The notes beneath the pieces were generated by a model. That model saw only the letters and a list, made by a program, of their open reading frames with translations. It had not been told where the DNA came from and did no database searches. Both the position numbers and the translations under genes were made by a program. Shown in pieces: positions 9,650 to 19,157 of a stretch of DNA of 64,000 bases. Origin of the DNA: Spiroplasma endosymbiont of Dioctria linearis (GTDB taxonomy: Bacteria > Bacillota_I > Bacilli_A > Mycoplasmatales > Mycoplasmataceae). How positions within the stretch are numbered: the stretch's first letter is position 1; the number at the start of each line of letters is the position of its first letter. The stretch is taken from the NCBI RefSeq assembly GCF_964030865.1, contig NZ_OZ034984.1:1166582-1230581 (forward strand), written 5' to 3'.

Positions 9650-11162
9650 GTGGAGGAAAAAAATAAGAACAAAGTTGATAGTAATAAAGTGCTTGTTCTA
9701 AAAGATGTTACAAAAAAATTTGGGGACATCCTAGCTTTAAAGGGTGTAAGTTTAAATGCCTATAGAGGAAAGTGTATGGGAGTTCTTGGAGAAAATGGAG
9801 CTGGAAAATCTACATTAATGAACATAATATCAGGAGTCTATAAAAAAACTAGTGGTTATATGGAATATAACTTTAAGAAATATGAACCCAGAAATATTAA
9901 AGAAGCAGAAAATAATGGAGTTATCATAATTCATCAAGAGTTAAGTACTATTAATGAAATGACAGTAATGGATAATATTTTTTTAGGATCAGAAATTAAA
10001 AGTAGATTAGGTTTTATTAAATTTAAAGAGCAAGAAAAAATTATTAATAAAATATTTGAAGAACTAAAAATATATATTAGTCCATATCAAAAAATTGCTA
10101 CATTATCCATTGCTGAACAGCAATTAATTGAAATTACAAAAGCAGTTATTAGAAATGCAAATGTAATTATTATGGATGAACCAACTTCCTCATTATCAAA
10201 TAGTGAGACAATGAAGCTCTTTGAAATTATCAAAAAAATGAAAAAACAAAATAAGGCAATTATTTATATATCTCATAGATTGCAAGAAATTCCAATAGTA
10301 TGCGAATATATGACAATAATTCGTGATGGTAAGTTTATTAATGAATATAAAGTTGGAGAGATTAGTGAGAATGAAATCATTGCTAAAATGGTTGGAAGAA
10401 ATATAAAAGAAAAATTTCCTCAAAAAATATTTGCAAAAAAAACAAAAATCTGTTAAATAAAAAATGTTCAAAGTAAATTAGTTAAAAATATTAGTTTTGA
10501 TATTTTTAAAAATGAAATCTTAGGCTTTGCTGGATTAGTAGGAGCTAAAAGAGCGGAGTTATTTAAAACAATAATTGGTCAATTTAAAAGCTCAAACTTA
10601 GAAATGACTTTTGATAATAAGAGTGTCAATTTTAAAAGCCCATCAGATGCAATCAAAGCAGGATTTTATTATGTCTCAGAGGATAGAAAAGTTGATGGAT
10701 TGTTCTTAAATTTTAATATTAAATTTAATATGGCAATTTCATCACTAAATAAGTATAAAAATAAATTTACAAGACATATCTCTGGATGAAAACAGAATGA
10801 AGACTCCAATTATTTTTTAAAAAAGACTTTGCTAAAAACACCAGATATTTTTAGAAATGTATCCACACTCTCGGGAGGAAATCAACAGAAGGTTTTGATA
10901 GCAAAAGCACTTAGTGCAAACCCAAAAATAATAGTTTTTGATGAACCTACAAGAGGTGTTGATATAGGAGCTAGAAAAGAGATTTTATGATTTAATTTTG
11001 GAATTTAAGAAGCAGTCAAATGGAGCTGTTATTATAATTTCAAATGATCTACCTGAAATAATCGGCCTATGTGATTCTGTAATTATTATGAAAAATGGAG
11101 TTATTACAAAACAATTAAATAATAATTTATCTCAGGAAGAGATTCTAAAATATGCAATTTAG
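9650..11162 (+). pseudogene. Sugar ABC importer ATPase (RbsA-like), nonsense plus frameshift
   Basis: Remnant of a two-domain ribose/galactose-type ABC ATPase. Domain 1 (GTG at 9650) is intact, with GENGAGKSTLMN (Walker A), IHQELS (Q-loop), LSIAEQQLIEI (signature), VIIMDEPTSSL (Walker B) and ISHRLQ. An in-frame TAA at 10454-10456 then stops it at residue 268; downstream sequence continues in the same frame with KNVQSKLVKNISFDIF, so this looks like a single GAA-to-TAA change. Domain 2 keeps [22 protein letters not shown] and [19 protein letters not shown], but one extra T in the T run at 10983-10986 shifts the frame and a stop follows at 11006. Removing it restores YDLILEF to the natural stop at 11160. 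The halves might still be made separately, but domain 2 would lack its end. Confidence 0.85.
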
Positions 11163-11177
11163 TAAAGGAGTGAAAAT

Positions 11178-12935
11178 GTGATTGATCCTTTTAAAAACAA
11201 TTTAATAGAAAATGCAAAAGTTACTATTGAACAAAATTATAATAAGGATATAAATTTTTTAGAGAATTATAAATTAAAAATTATTAATAAAAGGTTAGAC
11301 AATATATTTAATATATCTTATATTGTTAATAATAATGTAATAGCTCAGGAAGAAAAAATAAAAAAATTTTATAAAGAATATAATCAAATAATTGAAGAGC
11401 TTGAAATACAGTTACAAGATAAAATAATTGAGCAAGTTGAATTTGAGAAACTATGTAAAGAAAGTTTAGAAAAGTTCAATAGCTATTATCATAATAAAAT
11501 TGAAAAAATAAATGCTAAGATAAAAAAATATAGGGAGAAAAATGAGAATTTAATTAATCTTAAAAAAAAGAATTATAAATTAAAAAATAAGGTTTTTACT
11601 GAATTAATTGATAAAAAAATATTAAAGGTAAATATTAAAAAAAATAAAAAAATAGAAAAATTAATTTTACCTAATAATAAAATTATTGTAGAACTTGAAA
11701 ATAAGTTAATTAAAAAGAAGAAGAATAAACTACTAATTAGTAAGGAGTATCAAACTATTGTTGATATTAACGAGGACTTAAAAAATGGAAAAATTGGTCA
11801 GATTAAATTCAATCAACAAATGGAAATATTAAATCCTCAATTAGATAATAGAATTACTAAAATTGAAAATACTCAAACTTTTAAAATTAGAAAATTTAAT
11901 AAGTCTGTAAAACTAACCAACACAAATAGTCATTGAAGAAGAGAAAAAATAAAAGAAGGTTTTATTACTTTATTAAATCAGTCAAAATTAGTACTTTTAA
12001 TATTAATTATTTCTATTGTAGCAGGTTTATCAAATCCTTATTTTTTTACAGAAAGAACTTGAGTGAACTTACTAACAAACAATTTAGATTTACTATTGGT
12101 AGCTTTTGGTATGACTTTAATTATATTAACGGGAGGGATTGATCTTTCCGTTGGATCAGTTTTAGCTTTTTCAGGGGCGATTACTATTAAGCTATTAGAG
12201 GCAAACTTAACTATTTTTTTAGCCATAATTATTGGTCTACTAGCTGCTTGCTTATTTGGATTTATTGCAGGTTTCTTAATTAGTTTTGTAAAGTTACAAC
12301 CTTTTATTGTAACTTTAGTATTAATGCTTTCATTACGTGGTGCAACAGCTTTATTATTAGAATCAAAAGCAACTGCATTGCCACAAGATACTTTACAGTG
12401 AATTACTCAACCAGTAATTGGCAAAATGCCCTGAAGTTTTTTCATAGGATTAATAATATTTGTAATGCTTTTTATCCTAATGAAATGATATCAATATGGA
12501 AGATATGTTTATGCAGTTGGGGGTAACGAAAAGGCTGCATATTTATCAGGTATTAAGACAAATTTTATTAAGACTAGTGTCTATGTTTTTTCAGGAGCCC
12601 TAGTTTATTGTGGAACGTTGATTTATATTAGTAAATTAAATTCAATCTCACCTACATCTGGAAATCAACTTGAACTAGATGCTATAGCATGTGTTGCTCT
12701 TGGGGGAACATCTCTATTAGGTGGTAAAGGTGGAATATCCAAAACTTTAATCGGATGATTTGTAACTTGTGTTTTAAATACAGCTATGAATATGATTGGT
12801 ATTGATAGTTATTGACAAATGATTGTTAAGGGAGTGATTATTTTAATAGCAGTAGTATCAGACAAACAATTTAATATTGTATCAAAAATGGAAAGAATAT
12901 ATTTAAACTTTAGATTTAAATTATATGGAGGATAA
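11178..12935 (+). CDS. Ribose-type sugar ABC permease with long charged N-terminal extension
   Basis: A 585-residue protein. Residues from about 265 onwards form an RbsC/AlsC-type permease with eight or more hydrophobic helices and the family segments LIILTGGIDLSVGSVLA, VKLQPFIVTL, YAVGGNEKAAYLSGI and ACVALGGTSLLGGKGG. Residues 1-250 are an added, highly charged Lys/Glu/Asn-rich helical region, predicted cytosolic and probably coiled coil; RbsC homologues normally start at the first helix. GTG at 11178 is chosen because AAAGGAG (11164-11170) is well spaced; the overlapping ATG at 11176 is out of frame. Several Trp positions are TGA. It follows the broken ATPase gene and precedes the binding lipoprotein. 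The permease part looks intact. Confidence 0.88.
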
Positions 12936-12940
12936 AAGAT

Positions 12941-14020
12941 ATGAAAAAATTACTAGCCATATTAGGTTCAACTGCAATAGCAAGTTCAACTACTTTAGCA
13001 GTTGTAGCTTGTGGAGATTCAAAAGGAGTTATTCAATTAATTATTCCAGAAGATCCAAATGCTTTTTGACAAGATTTATTAGATACAGCTAATAAATATG
13101 TATCAACAAATGATGAGTACAAAAATAAATATAAAGTAAAATGAACATCTTCACAACAAGATTCAAGTAAAGAGTTAACTAATACAAAAAATGCTGTAGA
13201 TGCAGGAGCATTAGCAATAATAATGGCACAAAATAATCCTACTCAAAGACAAGCTGCTAAATATGTAATTCAAAACAATATTCCTTTAGTAGCAGTAAAT
13301 ATCCCATTTGCAAATGATTTAAAAGATGGAGAAAAACCAAATTTTCAAGTATATCAAGATGCTGAAGAAGCTTCAAAAAAAATGGGAAATGAGATTTTTG
13401 ACTTATTGACTAAAAATGGTGTAATAGCAAATGAAAATAATAAACTAAAAGTCTTTGAAATTTGAGGGGATCCATCAACTCCAACTGCACAAGGAAGACA
13501 TAAGGGATTTGCCGATACAAGTCAATATGATTATTCATGATTTAAGGGAGATAATACTGCTCCTATTAATGGTGAAGGTGTCAACGGAATGTATTTGGAA
13601 ACAACAGCAAATAAATTGGTTTCAGATAATATAACTGAAATTACAAAAAAGGCAGATATAATTTATGCTCACTCAGATTCTATGGCAAGAGGAGCATTAG
13701 CTGCTTTAAATAAAAGTGAGGAAGGTAAAAAATGATTAACTCCAGAATATGATGAAAAAACTGGAGAAATTAAAAAACTAGGAGGGGTAATTGTTGGATA
13801 TGATTATGATTCAATTTCAGTTAATCAAATCTCAAATTGAAAAGAAAAACCAACAGAAAATATCTTTGCTACAATTCATATGTCATCTTCAGAATTAGCT
13901 AAAAAATCTATGACAAAAGCTATTCAAGAGATTGAAAACAATAATTCCAATAAGGAAAAAAATAGTATGGAAAAAATTGATGTCAATGTAATATTCCCAG
14001 ACTACTTTAAAAAGGCTTAG
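12941..14020 (+). CDS. Sugar-binding lipoprotein (RbsB/AlsB-like)
   Basis: A 359-residue lipoprotein. The signal peptide ends with lipobox AVVAC, so Cys24 would be lipid-anchored outside the single membrane. The mature part resembles periplasmic binding protein family 4 (ribose/galactose type): VIQLIIPEDPNAFWQDLLDTA as the first strand and helix, AVDAGALAIIMAQN, NNIPLVAVN, KVFEIWGDPST...RHKGF, ADIIYAHSDSMARGAL and IVGYDYD all match that fold in order. Five bases separate it from the permease stop, with the ribosome-binding site TGGAGGA overlapping the permease end. It completes the sugar importer set. It is intact although the ATPase gene of the same operon is broken. Confidence 0.88.
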
Positions 14021-14042
14021 TTATTTAAAGTAATAAACTTAA

Positions 14043-14101
14043 TAAAATCCTCTATTATTAGAATTGAATTTTAATATTCTCTATACAGAGGATTTTTTTA
14101 A
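14043..14101 (+). terminator. Terminator of the sugar operon
   Basis: AAATCCTCT pairs with AGAGGATTT across about 35 bases that can fold further; a run of seven T follows. It lies 23 bases after the binding-protein stop. Confidence 0.75.
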
Positions 14102-14139
14102 TAAATTTGAATATAAAATATTTATATAATAATCCTATA

Positions 14140-14859
14140 AATCAATAGCATGAGAGAATTAAGAATGAATTTAAGATAGAAACTAAATACTATATATTAT
14201 TAGAGTCTAAAAATAATATCAAGTATCAAATAACAAAATATATTGTAGAGTCAATAAATATTAACAAATATCCAACTATTATTAAAGTTAGTAATCAGAA
14301 AAGATTTATATGCAATAAATCTACCAAAATTAAAACCATTTTTAGCAAAATGTGGTTCTTCTGGTTTTATTAGGTTTTGAGAATCTATTGGATGGAGCCC
14401 TTTTCTTAGGATTAATAACTATTTTAATTGCATGTATATTTACATGCTTAATATACTCTGAAAGACAAAATGAATATAAGATATTTAAAAACCTTACAAG
14501 TAAGTTAAAAAAATTAATGATTTAAAATTAAATTTTTAAACTGTTGAGGACTTTTCAAAAGATAATAAAATTATAGAATTAGAAATTATAAAATTACAAG
14601 CACCAAAAAATAAACTTGATAGAAATAGAGTAAAAAAATTATTTAATAATAAGTTTTTAAATATGAAATATATTGAAATAGAAGTCATGTTAAAAGAGAA
14701 AATATTAAATTATAATAAAAAACTTGATGTATTAATAAATATTATTTACTAAACTTAGAAAATAATAATGAAGATATTGGCATAAAAAAAGACTCTATTA
14801 AAAAAAATATAATAAATGGAATTTCAAGTTTAAAAAACAATTACATAAGTTATTTTTAA
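14140..14859 (+). pseudogene. Decayed membrane/coiled-coil gene fragments
   Basis: No intact gene is present between 14102 and 14897. Consecutive fragments in different frames read like one broken protein. First comes a hydrophilic piece (HERIKNEFKIETKYYILLE onwards). A hydrophobic piece follows from GTG 14352 (LLGFENLLDGALFLGLITIL, then IACIFTCLIYSERQNEYK), stopping at 14525. A charged helical piece (VEDFSKDNKIIELEIIKLQ onwards) comes next, and after another shift a piece ending NNYISYF with TAA at 14857-14859. The order soluble part, two membrane helices, charged helical part suggests a lost membrane protein of about 230 residues. I do not recognise the family. An alternative is that the 58-codon piece at 14352-14525 is still a small membrane peptide. 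Confidence 0.4.
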
Positions 14860-14897
14860 TTAATTAAACTTAAAAAATTGAAATTACTATATAGGTT

Positions 14898-14926
14898 ACT
14901 ACAAGTTAAATGCTTGTAGTTTTTTA
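14898..14926 (+). terminator. Terminator after the decayed region
   Basis: ACTACAAG and CTTGTAGT form an eight-pair stem with a seven-base loop followed by six T on the plus strand. The last codon of the dead bgl gene on the minus strand lies inside it. Confidence 0.7.
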
Positions 14927-16212
14927 TATCAAACGAAAAACTTCTTTTTGTATCTTTCTTGAGTTCCATTACCAAAGTCATCTCTATCAACATAAATAAA
15001 ACCGTATCTCTTTGTTATTTCAGCTGTTCCAGAACTTATTAAATCAATAGGAGCTCAAGAACAAAATCTATTACTTCTGCACCATCATTATTAGATTCTT
15101 TCATCTCTAAAATATGACTTTTTAAATACTCCATTCTATAATCGTCTTTAACTGTTTGATTTATAAATTTATCTTGATATCTAAATCCATTCTCTGCTAT
15201 AAGTATTTTTTATTATATCTATCCCAATAATTTATAATTGATGAATATATGCCAACGGGTCAACACTTCATCCTCATTCATTGGCTTTTGATTTAGGATT
15301 AGTCATGTAAGACTCTGATTTAAAGTTGTGATTTTATGATTAACTACTTTTGAAAAATAGTAAGAATTGGTTAAATAATCCATTGGATTATTTTTTATTA
15401 AATTCAGTTCTTCTGTAGTTCAATTAATTTTAATATTATTTTCAATAAAGTAGTTTATAGCATTTTTTTGATACTCTCCTCTAAATTGAACATCTGTAAT
15501 TTAATACTCTTGTCTATTTTTTAAATAAAGAGTTTAATATTGTTCGGATCACAATTTAAGGGGTGTTATGACCATCGACTACCATTGTTTCTATTTGCAT
15601 ATTTGAATTTATAACTCTGGCCATTTCTTTAACCTTTGCACATATCACTATTTGGTTATGTAATGCATTAAATCTTTTCTGATCACTTACTTCTCCATTC
15701 TTGTCATCTGCTATTCCAAATGAGCCAAATAAAACAACGTGGAATAAATTAATCTGATTTATAACTATTCAATATTTAATTTTATCTTTAAAAGTTTCTA
15801 ATAGAACTTTAGCAAATCTTTCAAAATATCTAATTACCTTTTTTGAAAAAAAGCTTTATTCTGTAATAGTTAAGTGAATTGGTAAATCATAATGATATAT
15901 TGAAGATATGGGTTCCATTCCATTTTTTATTATTTCATCCACTAAGTCAATATAAAAACTTAGTCCTTTTGCATTAACGACTTTTTTATTGCCCTTTGGA
16001 AAAAGCTTTGACCAACTAAATGAGAATCTAAAGCTTTTAAAACCAATTACTTTTAAAAGTTTTAAGTCATCTTTATAAGTATTAAAAAAGTTAATTCCAT
16101 ATCTCTTTGGATAATATAAATTATTATTTTTTATCTTTTCTTCAATTTCTTTAAGTGTATTTGAGTTTTTCTTAAAAGATTCTCCAATGCTAATCCTATT
16201 TGGATTTTTTTA
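14899..16212 (-). pseudogene. 6-phospho-beta-glucosidase (GH1) remnant
   Basis: Minus-strand remains of a glycoside hydrolase family 1 enzyme of the kind that cleaves PTS-imported beta-glucosides. Recognisable pieces from N to C: KDDLKLLKVIGFKSFRFSFSW and GMEPISSIYHYDLPIHL; a WIVINQIN segment in the acid/base position (canonical NEIN or NEP, so the catalytic Glu is Gln); NPMDYLTNSYYFSK; the nucleophile segment ILIAENGF, still with Glu; and the C terminus WAPIDLISSGTAEITKRYGF followed by IYVDRDDFGNGTQERYKK. The pieces need several frame changes and contain TAA/TAG stops (for example just after the HYDLPIHL piece and before the nucleophile segment). The first 25-30 residues (GFLWGAA region) are missing. 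Clearly dead; a past ability to use beta-glucosides is implied. Confidence 0.85.
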
Positions 16213-16280
16213 TAATAAAAAATTAAACTTGCTTTTAACTTTTTATGTTGTTAAAATTAAAAAAATAGGAGAGATTAAAA

Positions 16281-16979
16281 ATGTTAAAGATAAGAAAGCT
16301 TAGTAAAACTTTAATAAAAAATACCTTTGTATTATCTTTACTTTTATATTTTTATTTGTCTACAATCTCTGAATTTGAAGTTTTTTTAAGTAATAAAGCA
16401 AATATAATTTTTAATAGTTTTAACGTTTTTTTAAATACAATATTTATGTTTATTTTACTTCTTGTTCTAACAATTGAATTTAGTAAATTTATGTATTATA
16501 TTGAGATAAATATAGGTAATACTAAAAATCTAAAATGAGTAATTAAAAGAGATAATTTAGTATCCTTATCTAAATTAGCTGTTTTAACTTTTCCCTTTGC
16601 AGTTATTTATTTAGTTAAATTTTTTACAAAACAAACAAGTGTATTAGAGTTTGAAATTATAATTTTATTTTATGCATCAGCTGCAGTTCTTTTAATCATT
16701 ACTTTAATTACTATGTATATTGCTTATAGTTTTATTGTAAAAAGAAAATGAATTAATACTTATGAAAAAGAGTATAACTTTTTAATTGAATCAATTTATT
16801 TTAATTCAATGTTCCTTGATATTTTAAATTTTGATCAAGATAATTACTTTACTGAATTAAAAAAAGAAATTGATATATTTTTAGCAACTAAAAATGAAGA
16901 AAATAATATCTTATTTAATCATCACTTAGCAGTATTTCTAAATGATACAAAAAAGGCAACAACTCCACCTCTAATTTAA
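16281..16979 (+). CDS. Four-TM membrane protein with KKxxTPPL tail (cluster B)
   Basis: A 232-residue paralogue of the protein at 1516-2217. It has the same layout: four hydrophobic segments (about residues 13-30, 46-68, 95-112 and 126-152) and a cytosolic C-terminal domain of about 75 residues ending TKKATTPPLI, compared with KKGVTPPLNTFQ in the paralogue. Overall sequence similarity is low, so duplication is old or both come from a wider family. Start ATG at 16281 has AGGAGA 9 bases upstream. Two Trp codons are TGA. About 130 bases downstream begins the lipoprotein/permease gene set of cluster B. Function unknown. Confidence 0.8.
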
Positions 16980-17110
16980 TATATTTATTTGAAAAGCTAT
17001 TTATTAGCAAACTATTTAAATAGTAATTTTTATTATACTCAATTTATATTTTTATGATATAAGAGTAATTTTTTAAATACCAAAATATATTAAATAAGGA
17101 GAAAAAATAT

Positions 17111-19153
17111 ATGAAAAAATTATTGACAATATTAGCTGCAACAAGTTTGTTTGCAACTTCATCAATATCAGTTGTAGCATGTGGGGGAAATGTTGGTAAA
17201 GGTGGCGAAGACGATACTCTTCCAAATGCAAATTTTGAATTAGATAAAAAAAATATTGATATTTATAGTAATGAAGTTGGTTATATAAATATAACTAACT
17301 GAAGTATTTTAAATAGTAAATCAAAACCAAGTGTATTTACTTATAGTGAAGATGGTATAGTTCAGGTTACAAAAAGTTTAAAAGGGGATCAGCTTGTAAT
17401 TACACCATTATCACAAAAAGTTGGTTCGGTAAAAATAACAGTAGCTTCTGAAGTTCATTCAGTTGAAATAACAGTAGAGGTCAAAAAAATAGAGCAAGAA
17501 TCAAAATTTAAGTTAGAAAAAAACTCTTTGAGTATGAAAACATCCTCATCAAGTTACATTAAAATTACCAATTGAGATGCTCTAGAAGAAAGTGCGAAAC
17601 CAGATAAATTTGAATTTGAAAATGAAGGATTGGCAAGTGCCTCTTTAGATAGTGCAAATAAAAGAATTAAAATAGAAACAAAATCACAAGTGGCTAATAA
17701 TTTAAAATTAATAGTCACTTCAAAAGATAATAGTCATTTTGAGGAAGTTCTAATTACTATTGAAGCTTCAAAATTTAATTTAGCTCAAGAAGGTTTAATT
17801 TTAAATATAGCTGCAGGAAATATGCATAATGGTTTAATTGATTCAAGTATTGCTGTAGGAAAAGAAGGTTTCACAATAACTGATGAAGCCATTATTAATG
17901 GATTTAATACTATGAACAACTCAAATATAGACCAAGAAGAGTTAGAAATTGATAGAGAAGGAGAAGGTACTACAGAGGGTAATAATGGAATTGGAACTTC
18001 TGTAATTATAAGAGCAAAAGCAAATAGTGAAGTTGTAGAAGGCGAAACACTTTTATTACTTAATCAAAATATTGATCCAAATGAGTATTTTGCAAATAAA
18101 AATTTGGGAGAAATTAGATTATTTGCAGGAGCTTATAATAGACTACCTGAAGTATTAGAGTCAAAAGATGTTATAAGTTTAGGAGCAATTATTTTCGAAC
18201 AAGTTGGTGCAAAAAACACTCAACTAGAATATGTAAAAGCGAACTTTATACAAAATCTTGGAGAAGCTGGTAAAGCAATTATGCAAAATGCCAAAACTAC
18301 AGCAACTACTTTCCAAATTACAAATATGCCAACTCTTGGAGGAATATTTAAAGAGGGTATAAATGTAGAATTTACATATAAATTTGTATTAGAAGATAGA
18401 ATAACATTATTTGAATCTTTACCAGAAAATAAAAAAGTACTTGTGGATGCAGATAAATTGAATGATAAATCTAAATCAGCTCAAAGAGGAGCTAAGGAGC
18501 AAATTTATAATCAGTTAAGTGAAAAATTTAAAAATGAGATTAGTTTAAATCACTTTATTGAATTTACAAATATAATTTTTGATACCTATGAAGTTATATC
18601 TCCTGGAATAATTTCAACTAGTATTCCAGTAGACTTTAAATTTGATGTATTACCTGGTTCAGATAAATTATATGCTCATGATGGTGCTGCATGAAATGGT
18701 TATATTAATGCCAGCGGATTGGCAGGTACTGCAACTGGTGGGGGTAATTTAGAAAAATATGAAGACAATAAAAAGTTTGATGAAAAATATACAGCAGGAA
18801 TGGGTGGATTTACTATTGGTGGATCTACTAGTGGGAATTTTTATCAAGGGCATAATATTATGGAGTTAAATCAGAAATTAACTACTCCAATTGAATATCA
18901 AACAGTTAAGGAAAAAGAAACTAATAGTTTAAACTTTAGTTTGAAAAATATGAAATCTGAATATAAAGTTACAGTCCAATCAAGTGATTCAAGTGTAGCG
19001 TCTGTAAACTTAATAGAGAATGGAAATTATCAATATGTTATTGAACTTACAGGGAAGAAAAAAACTGGTGGTTTTTTAGGATCAAAAGAACCTACTATTA
19101 GTATTAAAGTTAATGGATTTACAACACATACATTTAAAGTAAAAGTAAACTAA
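17111..19153 (+). CDS. Large lipoprotein with two N-terminal Ig-like repeats (cluster B)
   Basis: A 680-residue surface lipoprotein; signal peptide with lipobox SVVAC, Cys24 predicted lipid-anchored. After it come two tandem repeats of about 115 residues that resemble bacterial Ig-like (BIG2-type) domains. Repeat 1 begins FELDKKNIDIYSNEVGYINI; repeat 2 begins FKLEKNSLSMKTSSSSYIKI; both continue with TNW and a KP dipeptide about 10 residues on. The remaining 450 residues are unrecognised and include Gly-rich stretches near residues 535-580. A final beta-rich piece resembles the repeats. The gene ends four bases before permease B, so the two are probably one operon. Strong AAGGAG ribosome-binding site. 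A role in presenting substrate to the permease or in surface binding is inference. Confidence 0.82.
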
Positions 19154-19157
19154 GAAA

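Noticed and set aside
9650..11162. Reading the ATPase as two intact separate half-transporter genes
   Set aside because: The in-frame stop sits in the inter-domain linker with the frame continuing, and the second half has its own frameshift before the domain ends, so decay is the simpler view.
14352..14525. 58-codon GTG-started membrane peptide
   Set aside because: It has no ribosome-binding site and adjoining fragments in other frames continue its logic, so it is more likely part of a broken gene; kept only within the pseudogene entry.
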